Made by a program: the position numbers and the translations under genes
The notes under the pieces: model-generated
What the model saw: only the letters and a program-made list of their open reading frames with translations
What the model was told of the DNA's origin: nothing
Databases searched by the model: none
Part shown: piece by piece, positions 7,219 through 14,115 of the stretch
Layout: each line of letters begins with the position of its first letter
Position numbering within the stretch: the first letter of the stretch is position 1
Assembly: GCA_905235805.1 (NCBI GenBank)
Contig: CAJOMV010000050.1
Span: 1 to 60,958 of the forward strand
Length of the DNA stretch: 60,958 bases
Origin: an uncultured Ruminiclostridium sp.
GTDB taxonomy: Bacteria; Bacillota; Clostridia; Oscillospirales; Ruminococcaceae
Direction of reading: 5' to 3'

Positions 7219-9113
7219 TTCTTTTTTCCTCGTTTTTTATTATTAAAGTTTTTTGAAAGGGGGTCTGGGGGAAAACTTTTGTTCACAAAAGTTTTCCCCC
7301 GGTCTCGAGCGTGAGCGACCTCTTTCTTTCCCCTCTGATGAGAGGCAGGGACGGCGGGGATAAGGCAGTCGGAACCGTTTCCTATCAGATTGCGGCGGTT
7401 TGTCATGGTGAGCGCCTTCTCCACAAGCTCGCGGTTCTCCTTCTTGTAGTACTGGAGCAGCGCGCGCTGTAGCTTCTTCTCCTCGTACTTTCTCGGAACA
7501 TACACCGGCTCCATGGTGTACGGGTCGAGCCCGGTATAGAACATCGCCGTGGAGATAGTCCCCGGGGTAGGGTAGAAGTCCTGCACCTGCTCGGGGCGGA
7601 TACCATGCTTTTTCAGAAATACCGCAAGATCAACCGCCTCGTTCAGCGTACAGCCGGGGTGTGAGGACATCAGGTACGGCACAAGGTACTGCTCCTTTCC
7701 CATGCCATTCGTTATATCATAGAACTTCTTTTCAAACTTCTCATACAGCTCGATATGCGGCTTTCCCATATAGTCGAGCACCTTGTTCGAGGCGTGCTCC
7801 GGGGCGACCTTGAGCTGTCCGCTGACATGGTTCGCGATAAGCTCCCGCATGAAGGTGTCGTCCGGGTCCTCTATCAGATAGTCGTAGCGAATGCCGGAGC
7901 GGACGAATACCTTCTTCACGCCCTTTATTTCGCGCATTTTGCGGAGAATGCCGAGATACTCGGTGTGATCTACCTTCATATTCGGGCAGGGCGTGGGCGC
8001 GAGGCATTTCTTCCCCTTGCACAGTCCGCTTTTCAGTTGCTTTTCGCATGAGGGGTGACGGAAGTCCGCCGTAGGACCGCCCACGTCGTGGATATATCCC
8101 TTGAAGCCCGGAGAAGCGGCAAGCTCCCGCGCTTCGTTCAGCACGGACTCCTCACTGCGGGTCTGTACGCGCCGTCCCTGATGCAGCGCTATCGAGCAGA
8201 AATTGCAGAAGCCGAAGCACCCGCGATTGTGGGTTATCGAAAACTCCACTTCCTTTATCGACGGCACGCCGCCCTCCTTCTCATAGCAGGGGTGGTATGT
8301 GCGCATATACGGCAGCTCGTAGGCGCGGTCAAATTCCGACTGGGTGAGACTGCGCTGCGGGGGATTCTGCACCAGCATCACATCTCCGTGGCGCTGTACT
8401 ATGGTGCGTCCGTAGATCTCGTCCTGCTCGTCGTACTGCTTGCGGCACGCCTTGGCATACGCCTTCTTGTTGTCGCGGACTATCTCGAAGGAGTCGCACT
8501 GCACCGCCCCGATAGGGGTATCCTTCGGCTCGCAGAGGTAGCAGGTGCCGCGTATATCCCGCATATCCCGCAGCTTGTCCCCGGCTTTGAAGTGATTCCA
8601 TATCTCCGTGACCGTCACCTCGCCCATGCCGTACATCAGCAGGTCGGCACCGCTGTCCACGAGTATCGACTGCATAACTATATCGTCCCAGTAATCGTAG
8701 TGGGCGAATCGACGCAGCGACGCTTCCAGTCCCCCTATCGCTATCTCCGTATCGGGAAACAGCCTTTTCAGGTTACGGCAGTAGGTGATGACGGCTCTGT
8801 CGGGGCGCTTTCCGCCCTTGCCGCCTGCGCTGTACGCGTCGTCGTTGCGCTTTTTGAGGGCGACGGTGTAGTTCGAGACCATGGAATCTATGTTCCCGCC
8901 GGTCACCATAAAGGCATAGCGGGGCTTGCCGAGACGGGTGTAGTCCTTGTCGGAAAGCGGCTGGGCTATCATGCCCACGCTGCAACCGAAGCTTTCCAGC
9001 AGCCGGGAGATTATGGCAATGCCGAAGCTGGGGTGATCGACATACGCGTCACCCGTTATGCAGATAAAATCAAAGGTCTCATTGCCTGTTCGTGTTATCG
9101 GTAAAAATGGCAT
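7215..9113 (-). CDS. ygiQ: YgiQ family radical SAM protein
   Basis: A 632-residue YgiQ-type radical SAM protein of unknown reaction. The CxxxCxxC cluster motif is in HNRGCFGFCNFCSIALHQGR (~residues 294-313), and the family N-terminus SFGIAIISRLLESFG and PRYAFMVTGGNIDSMV are present. After the usual end near NRRNLIGNGSDCLIP (~570-584), the last ~36 residues (from KKEVAHARDRGKTF to the stop) are encoded by an interspersed hairpin repeat at 7246-7320. This tail is Lys/Pro-rich and probably not part of the ancestral protein. It lies three bases after the upstream membrane-protein gene and is coupled to alkD by GTGA overlap. Confidence 0.9.
   Translation of the reverse strand: MPFLPITRTGNETFDFICITGDAYVDHPSFGIAIISRLLESFGCSVGMIAQPLSDKDYTRLGKPRYAFMVTGGNIDSMVSNYTVALKKRNDDAYSAGGKGGKRPDRAVITYCRNLKRLFPDTEIAIGGLEASLRRFAHYDYWDDIVMQSILVDSGADLLMYGMGEVTVTEIWNHFKAGDKLRDMRDIRGTCYLCEPKDTPIGAVQCDSFEIVRDNKKAYAKACRKQYDEQDEIYGRTIVQRHGDVMLVQNPPQRSLTQSEFDRAYELPYMRTYHPCYEKEGGVPSIKEVEFSITHNRGCFGFCNFCSIALHQGRRVQTRSEESVLNEARELAASPGFKGYIHDVGGPTADFRHPSCEKQLKSGLCKGKKCLAPTPCPNMKVDHTEYLGILRKMREIKGVKKVFVRSGIRYDYLIEDPDDTFMRELIANHVSGQLKVAPEHASNKVLDYMGKPHIELYEKFEKKFYDITNGMGKEQYLVPYLMSSHPGCTLNEAVDLAVFLKKHGIRPEQVQDFYPTPGTISTAMFYTGLDPYTMEPVYVPRKYEEKKLQRALLQYYKKENRELVEKALTMTNRRNLIGNGSDCLIPAVPASHQRGKKEVAHARDRGKTFVNKSFPPDPLSKNFNNKKRGKKK
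7246..7320 (+). repeat. interspersed hairpin repeat, copy A (inside ygiQ 3' end)
   Basis: A 75-base element. AAGTTTTTTGAAAGGGGGTC leads into a perfect 15-bp stem GGGGGAAAACTTTTG (7267-7281), TTCA loop, CAAAAGTTTTCCCCC (7286-7300), then CTCGAGCGTGAGCGACC (7304-7320). It matches copy B at 40025-40095 in flanks, loop and layout, while stem bases differ in a compensatory way. It sits within the coding end of ygiQ on the opposite strand. Confidence 0.85.
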
Positions 9114-9116
9114 TGT

Positions 9117-9575
9117 TTATTCTCCGTCGGAGATCTCCTCCGATAAACTGTTAGTCTCTGTGATTGCTTTTCTGTCAACGAAACGGTATCTTGTCAGCTT
9201 CGCGAGAGCCATTGTGATAAGCTGGAAAAACAGCATTTCAACGGTAACGATCACTGCGTCCGTAAATATCGGCGGGTTGAAGAATGGCGAACTGCCCTTG
9301 AGCACATAGTAGAAAAGATACGTTCCCGGCTCATCTGATATCATCAGGAACAGGAATGTGACAAGGTTGGCGGATATAAGCGTGTATGCGGGAAGGTCGA
9401 GCAGAAGGTACGCAAGAAAGGTCGTGAGTATTACTATAATGAACGAGCATATTTCCTCAATGTGCCCGATCTGATCCGATAGCTCATACAGCCGCGCCAT
9501 GTGCAGGAAAACGTGAAGAAGCAGTATCACCGCCTGCATTAAAATGCTGAGCGCTGTGCTTTTTATCGCTCTCAT
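9117..9575 (-). CDS. small four-helix membrane protein, unknown function
   Basis: A 152-residue protein I do not recognise. Four hydrophobic segments are visible: ALSILMQAVILLLHVFLHM, ICSFIIVILTTFLAYLLLD, a stretch from YTLISANLVTFLFLM, and DAVIVTVEMLFFQLITMAL. The C-terminal ~30 residues are charged and likely cytoplasmic. It overlaps deoB by four bases (ATGA) and is followed three bases later by ygiQ, so it is expressed as part of that operon. No catalytic motif is seen. Confidence 0.7.
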   Translation of the reverse strand: MRAIKSTALSILMQAVILLLHVFLHMARLYELSDQIGHIEEICSFIIVILTTFLAYLLLDLPAYTLISANLVTFLFLMISDEPGTYLFYYVLKGSSPFFNPPIFTDAVIVTVEMLFFQLITMALAKLTRYRFVDRKAITETNSLSEEISDGE

Positions 9576-10714
9576 TTCAGGAATGCCCCTTCCACTTCCA
9601 GATACTCGAGTATCATCTTCCCGATATTGTCAAATCCCGCCATAGTGCCGGAGAACTCGGGGAACAGGCTGTTTCCGTATTTGAGCAGCGGCACATACTC
9701 GCGGGAATGGTCGGTTGAGGGAGTGGTAGGGTCGCAGCCGTGGTCGCCGGTTATAAGTATCACATCGCCGCGCCATGTGTTCATCATGAAATCACCGAGC
9801 CACTTGTCGAACTCGTTGAGCGCGTTGGTATAGCCCGTCACATCGTTGCGGTGACCGTAGAGCATATCGAAGTCAACGAGGTTGACGAAGCATAAGCCCT
9901 CCCAGTCCTGAGCGGCGAATTCGGCGGTCTTTTTCATTCCGTCCGCGTTGCTCACGGTGCGCACAAAGCCGTTGAGCCCCGCGCCCGCGAAGATATCGTT
10001 TATCTTGCCGACACCGTAGCAGGTGAGCCCAGCCTCGCTTATCGCGTCGAGAGCGGTCTTGTGCGGGGGAGTGAGGGAGAAGTCGTGACGGCGGGGAGTG
10101 CGGGTGAAGGGGTGCTCTCCGGTAAAGGGGCGGGCTATGACGCGTCCCACGGCGTGCTCGCCCTGCAGCATTTCCCGTGCGATCTCACAGTACCTGTACA
10201 GCTCCTCCACGGGAACTATGTCCTCATGGGCGGCTATCTGGAAAACGCTGTCCGCGGAGGTGTACACGATAAGCGCGCCGGTCTTTATATGCTCCTCACC
10301 GTAGTCCGCTATTACCGCGGTGCCGGAATATGGTTTGTTGCAGATGACCTTTCTGCCCGTCTTTTCCTCAAATTCCGCTATAATCTCGGGCGGAAATCCG
10401 TTCGGGTAGGTGGGGAACGGCTTTTCCGACACTATCCCCATCATCTCCCAGTGTCCGGTGGTGGTATCTTTGCCCTTCGAGCGCTCGGAAAGGCGGGCGA
10501 AGGGCCTGTGCTCCCCGATAAACTCATACGGCTCGCCGTAATCCACGCCGTCGAGGTTGAACAGTCCGAGGCTGCGCATATTCGGAACATCAAGCTTTCC
10601 GGTCTCGAAACAGTGCTTCAGGGTATTGCTGCCCTCGTCGCCGTAATTTGCGGCATCGGGCATCTCGCCTATGCCGAAGCTGTCGAGCACTATCAGAAAA
10701 ACACGTCTTGTCAT
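9572..10714 (-). CDS. deoB: phosphopentomutase
   Basis: A 380-residue phosphopentomutase of the alkaline-phosphatase superfamily, which interconverts (deoxy)ribose 1-phosphate and 5-phosphate in nucleoside salvage. Metal-binding motifs are clear: VLDSFGIGEMPDA near the N-terminus with the Asp ligand, KGKDTTTGHWEM with the phospho-Thr (~residues 80-91), and ITGDHGCDPTTPSTDHSRE near the C-terminus. Length matches the family (~390). The start has a strong GGAGG. Its product, deoxyribose 5-phosphate, is the substrate of the neighbouring deoC, which has a separate transcript ending at the terminator between the two genes. Confidence 0.95.
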   Translation of the reverse strand: MTRRVFLIVLDSFGIGEMPDAANYGDEGSNTLKHCFETGKLDVPNMRSLGLFNLDGVDYGEPYEFIGEHRPFARLSERSKGKDTTTGHWEMMGIVSEKPFPTYPNGFPPEIIAEFEEKTGRKVICNKPYSGTAVIADYGEEHIKTGALIVYTSADSVFQIAAHEDIVPVEELYRYCEIAREMLQGEHAVGRVIARPFTGEHPFTRTPRRHDFSLTPPHKTALDAISEAGLTCYGVGKINDIFAGAGLNGFVRTVSNADGMKKTAEFAAQDWEGLCFVNLVDFDMLYGHRNDVTGYTNALNEFDKWLGDFMMNTWRGDVILITGDHGCDPTTPSTDHSREYVPLLKYGNSLFPEFSGTMAGFDNIGKMILEYLEVEGAFLK

Positions 10715-10744
10715 GTCGTTTACCTCCGTTGTGTTGCTGCTTCT

Positions 10745-10773
10745 ATTATATCACATCGCGGACAAAAAGTAAA
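10745..10773 (-). promoter_or_regulatory. promoter of deoB operon
   Basis: On the minus strand: -35 TTTACT (10768-10773), 17-bp spacer, -10 TATAAT (10745-10750). The -35 overlaps the T-tract of the deoC terminator, so the two signals are packed together. Confidence 0.55.
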
Positions 10774-10797
10774 CCCGTCATCACACAAATGACGGGT
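10765..10797 (-). terminator. intrinsic terminator of deoC
   Basis: ACCCGTCAT (10773-10781) and ATGACGGGT (10789-10797) form a 9-bp stem with a 7-base loop. Read on the minus strand it is followed by TTACTTTTTG. Confidence 0.8.
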
Positions 10798-10804
10798 CGC
10801 TGTA

Positions 10805-11458
10805 TCATTTCTTTTTTCCTGTGAGTATCTTGACACCGCTGCTCGTACCGAGGCGGGAGGCTCCAAGCTTTACGAACTCCTCCATATCCTCCCGGGACTT
10901 TATCCCGCCGGCAGCCTTTATCTTAACGTTTTTGCCGACGTTCTCCGCGAACAGCTTTATATCCTCCTTGGTAGCGCCGCCTGTGCCGAAGCCTGTGGAG
11001 GTCTTGATGAAATCCGCGCCCGCGGCGGTGACGGAGTGGCAGAGCATTATCTTCTCGTCCTGCGTTAAGTAGCAGGTCTCCACTATGACCTTGAGGATAT
11101 GCTTTCCGCAGACCTCCTTTATTTTGGCTATCTCCTCCATTACGGAATCGAACTCGTGATTTTTGACAGCGGTGAGGTTAACCACCATATCTATCTCGTT
11201 CGCGCCGTCAGCGATAGCCTGCGACGCCTCGACCACCTTTGCCTGCGTGCACTCATAGCCGAGGGGGAATCCTATGACCGTACAGATATTGAGCTCGGGG
11301 AACTCCGCGTGTACCTTCTTGACATAGCACGGCGGAATGCAGACGCTCGCGGTCTTGTAATCGAGCGCTTCTATGCAGAGCATTCTTATCTGTTGGAGTG
11401 TTGCCGTCGGAGACAGCAGTGTGTGGTCTATCTTCGAGAACAGTTCCTTGTCGGTCAT
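10805..11458 (-). CDS. deoC: deoxyribose-phosphate aldolase
   Basis: A 217-residue class I aldolase that splits deoxyribose 5-phosphate into acetaldehyde and glyceraldehyde 3-phosphate. The Schiff-base lysine is in [14 protein letters not shown] (~residues 150-163), the second lysine in [14 protein letters not shown], and [10 protein letters not shown] marks the N-terminus. The length is normal. It has its own terminator downstream and lies 29 bases after a small membrane protein gene. With deoB it forms a deoxynucleoside-salvage pair, and acetaldehyde released here could be reduced by AdhE elsewhere in the window. Confidence 0.95.
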   Translation of the reverse strand: MTDKELFSKIDHTLLSPTATLQQIRMLCIEALDYKTASVCIPPCYVKKVHAEFPELNICTVIGFPLGYECTQAKVVEASQAIADGANEIDMVVNLTAVKNHEFDSVMEEIAKIKEVCGKHILKVIVETCYLTQDEKIMLCHSVTAAGADFIKTSTGFGTGGATKEDIKLFAENVGKNVKIKAAGGIKSREDMEEFVKLGASRLGTSSGVKILTGKKK

Positions 11459-11487
11459 GGTGTTTTCCTTTCGTCAACATTCATTGT

Positions 11488-11982
11488 TTACCGCAGTTTT
11501 TCTCTGAGGTAGTTATTAAGTTGTAATAGCGGGATCTCCGCTTTCGTTTTGCCGAGCTTCTCGTCTATAAGGTCGCCGGCGTTCACAGAGTCGGTGAACA
11601 CGATCTCGCCGGTCTCGCTGTCAGTATACAGGGTAAGGCTGATGCGCTGATATGTCCCGTAACGGCTGTGAACGGAGTATGGCTCGCAGCGGACATCGGT
11701 CATCTCTGCAAGGGATATGCTGTGTTCCCGGAATAAATGCTTCCAGTGCAGGCTTTCTCCGTCAGACCACACCGCAGTAGGACGTTGGGAAAGGTAGATG
11801 AAAAATGCGGTCAGCGCGCCGCTGAGGAGCATGAGAAAGAAAAATAACAGAGCGATCGAATTTTGATAGAACGACAGCAGAAAATATATGCCGCACATAA
11901 TGAAAGCCATCAAGCCGAAGGCTATCAGCACACCGAGTAATGTTTGGTTCTGATGTATCTTTATCTCTATTTCCTTACCCAT
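11488..11982 (-). CDS. two-helix membrane protein with cytoplasmic PH-like tail
   Basis: A 164-residue protein with two closely spaced transmembrane helices (LLGVLIAFGLMAFIMCGIYF and IALLFFFLMLLSGALTAFFI, ~residues 15-70), followed by a beta-rich region of about 90 residues (SLHWKHLFREHSISLAEMTD and later strands). This is the shape of small bacterial PH-like membrane proteins. Function is unknown. It lies between htpG and deoC on the same strand, preceded by a hairpin (11995-12019) placed directly ahead of its AGGAG ribosome binding site. Confidence 0.65.
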   Translation of the reverse strand: MGKEIEIKIHQNQTLLGVLIAFGLMAFIMCGIYFLLSFYQNSIALLFFFLMLLSGALTAFFIYLSQRPTAVWSDGESLHWKHLFREHSISLAEMTDVRCEPYSVHSRYGTYQRISLTLYTDSETGEIVFTDSVNAGDLIDEKLGKTKAEIPLLQLNNYLREKLR

Positions 11983-11994
11983 ATTCTGCTCCTA

Positions 11995-12019
11995 TGTGGG
12001 GCTTTCCGGTCGCCCCACA
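11995..12019 (-). other. stem-loop in htpG-membrane protein intergenic region
   Basis: TGTGGGGC (11995-12002) and GCCCCACA (12012-12019) form an 8-bp GC-rich stem with a 9-base loop. On the minus strand it follows the htpG stop by about 30 bases and has no T-tract. It ends just before the AGGAG of the next gene. It may stabilise an mRNA end or tune translation. Confidence 0.55.
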
Positions 12020-12050
12020 CCCTTCGGGTTCATCTCTGTCAGTCTGTGCT

Positions 12051-13940
12051 TTATTTTATCATCAAATCGCATATCTTGTTGCAGTATGCCACGGGGTCTT
12101 CGATATCGAGTCCCTCGATCAGCAGAGCCTGGTCGTAGAGGATATCCGCGTAGGCGGCGAGCTTCTCCTTGTCGTTGTCGTAGAGGAACTGCAGCTTCCC
12201 GAATATCGGGTGGTCGCCGTTTATCTCGAGAACGCGGTCAGCCTTGGGCTTCATCTCATTGCCGGGCATAGCGCCGAGCACCTTCTCCATTTCCAGCGAT
12301 ACATCGCTGTCGGAGGTGAGGCATACCGGGTGAGTGCGAAGCTTCGACGACAGACGAACGTCGGCGCACTTACCCTCGAGAGCCTTCTTCATCTCCGCGA
12401 GGAGGTCCTTGTTCTGCTCTGCCTTTTCCTTCTTTTCCTTCTTTTCCTCCTCGGTCTCGAAGTCCGCGTCGGAGGACTGGATAGACTTGAATTCCTTTCC
12501 GTCGTAGTCAACGAGCATTCTTATGATGAACTCATCGACATTGTCTGTAAGGTACAGTATCTCATAGCCCTTGTCCTTGAGCATTTCTGTCTGGGGCAGG
12601 GAATCGAGCTTTGCGACGGACTCGCCCGCGGCAAAGTAGATAGCGTCCTGACCCTCCTTCATTCTCGTCACATATTCCTCAAGGGTGGTCAGCTTCTTCT
12701 CCGCACTGGAGGTGAACATCAGCAGATCCTGCAGGAACTCCTTCTGCATACCGTAGGAGCTGTACAGACCGTACTTTATCTGGAGACCGAAGTTCTTCCA
12801 GAATTCCTCGTACTTTTCGCGGTCATTGTTCTGGAGCTTTTTCAGCTCATTCTTTATTGAACGCTCGAGACTCTTTGCGATGAGCTTGAGCTGTCTGTCA
12901 TGCTGGAGCATCTCGCGGGAGATGTTGAGGGAGAGATCCTCGCTGTCCACAAGTCCCTTAACGAAGCTGAAATAGTCGGGGAGCAGGTCGGCGCACTTCT
13001 CCATTATCATGACGCCGCTGGAATAGAGCTGCAAGCCCTTCTCATACTCCTTCGTATAGAAATCGAAGGGAGCCTTCTTCGGAATGAACAGCAGGGCATT
13101 GTATGTCGCGGTACCCTCGGTCTTTGAGTGGATATGCAGCAGCGGGTCGACATAGTCCATGAACTTTTCCTTGTAGTACTCGTTGTACTGCTCTTCGGTA
13201 AGCTCCTGCTTGGACTTCTTCCATATCGGCACCATGCTGTTGAGGGTCTCTATGGACTTTTCGTCCTCATACTCGCCCTCCTTGCCCTCTACGGGCTTGC
13301 GGTGGGTGGTCTCCATTTTTATCGGGTAGCGGATATAGTCGGAGTAGCGCTTTACAAGGCTCTTGAGCTTGTATTCCTTCAGGAACTCGTCATAATCCTC
13401 CTCGTCCGCGTTCTCCTTCATATACAGCGTTATCACTGTACCGTTGGTGTCCTTCTGCGCTTCGGTTATCGTGTAGCCGTCCACGCCCTCGCTCGACCAC
13501 AGGTAGGCGGTCTCCTCGCCGTACTTCTTTGTGAGCACCTCCACCTTCTTAGCCACCATGAACGCGGAGTAGAAGCCCACGCCGAACTGTCCGATGACAT
13601 CGACCTCCTCCTTGTCGGTATCGGCGTTGTCCTGCTTGAACTTGAACGACCCGGACTGCGCGATGACGCCGAGGTTGTTCTCTAGCTCGTCCTTATCCAT
13701 ACCGATGCCGTTATCGGCTATCGTGATTGTGCGCTTATCCTTATCGAACGCGAGGTCTATCTGCAAATTCTCTCTTGTGATACCGAGGTTTTCCTGCATT
13801 GACTTGAAATAGAGCTTGTCCATAGCGTCGCTTGCGTTTGAGATAAGCTCACGGAGGAATATTTCCTTATGTGTGTATATCGAGTTTATCATCATTTCGA
13901 GCAAGCGCTTGGATTCAGCCTTGAACTGTTTCTTTGCCAT
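12051..13940 (-). CDS. htpG: molecular chaperone HtpG (Hsp90)
   Basis: A 629-residue Hsp90 chaperone, cytoplasmic and ATP-driven. The GHKL ATPase motifs are clear in order: LISNASDAMDKL (~residues 34-45), IADNGIGM (~74-81) and IGQFGVGFYSAFMVA (~112-126). The middle domain (NISREMLQ) and C-terminal dimerisation region follow. It has a strong AAAGGAGA ribosome binding site. Upstream is a consensus promoter with a perfect CIRCE operator placed at the transcription start, so HrcA repression is expected. In Bacillus subtilis htpG is not CIRCE-controlled, so the arrangement is notable. Confidence 0.97.
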   Translation of the reverse strand: MAKKQFKAESKRLLEMMINSIYTHKEIFLRELISNASDAMDKLYFKSMQENLGITRENLQIDLAFDKDKRTITIADNGIGMDKDELENNLGVIAQSGSFKFKQDNADTDKEEVDVIGQFGVGFYSAFMVAKKVEVLTKKYGEETAYLWSSEGVDGYTITEAQKDTNGTVITLYMKENADEEDYDEFLKEYKLKSLVKRYSDYIRYPIKMETTHRKPVEGKEGEYEDEKSIETLNSMVPIWKKSKQELTEEQYNEYYKEKFMDYVDPLLHIHSKTEGTATYNALLFIPKKAPFDFYTKEYEKGLQLYSSGVMIMEKCADLLPDYFSFVKGLVDSEDLSLNISREMLQHDRQLKLIAKSLERSIKNELKKLQNNDREKYEEFWKNFGLQIKYGLYSSYGMQKEFLQDLLMFTSSAEKKLTTLEEYVTRMKEGQDAIYFAAGESVAKLDSLPQTEMLKDKGYEILYLTDNVDEFIIRMLVDYDGKEFKSIQSSDADFETEEEKKEKKEKAEQNKDLLAEMKKALEGKCADVRLSSKLRTHPVCLTSDSDVSLEMEKVLGAMPGNEMKPKADRVLEINGDHPIFGKLQFLYDNDKEKLAAYADILYDQALLIEGLDIEDPVAYCNKICDLMIK

Positions 13941-13967
13941 ATTTATCGTCTCCTTTTTACTGCTCTT

Positions 13968-13994
13968 TTAGCACTCTTTATCTCCGAGTGCTAA
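13968..13994. promoter_or_regulatory. perfect CIRCE operator (HrcA site)
   Basis: TTAGCACTC (13968-13976), N9, GAGTGCTAA (13986-13994): an exact match to the CIRCE consensus. It begins about five bases downstream of the -10 box of htpG and so covers the transcription start, the usual place for HrcA repression. Confidence 0.95.
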
Positions 13995-13998
13995 ATCT

Positions 13999-14026
13999 AT
14001 TATACCACTTTTTTAAAATATGTCAA
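13999..14026 (-). promoter_or_regulatory. consensus SigA promoter of htpG
   Basis: On the minus strand: -35 TTGACA (14021-14026), 16-bp spacer, -10 TATAAT (13999-14004). Both hexamers are perfect. Confidence 0.9.
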
Positions 14027-14051
14027 CAGTTTTTTGAAAAATTTTATAAAA

Positions 14052-14098
14052 AGGTATAAATAAAACAGAACGGCAGAGATCGCTGTCTGCCGTTCTGT
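14052..14098 (-). terminator. intrinsic terminator of glgP
   Basis: ACAGAACGGCAGA (14065-14077) and TCTGCCGTTCTGT (14086-14098) form a perfect 13-bp stem with an 8-base loop. On the minus strand TTTTATTTATA follows. It lies 18 bases past the glgP stop and separates it from htpG. Confidence 0.9.
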
Positions 14099-14115
14099 GA
14101 GTTTGTAAATTCCTG

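Noticed and set aside
9601-9614. 14-bp perfect palindrome GATACTCGAGTATC as a regulatory site
   Set aside because: It lies in deoB codons near the gene end, far from any promoter, and is explained by coding sequence.
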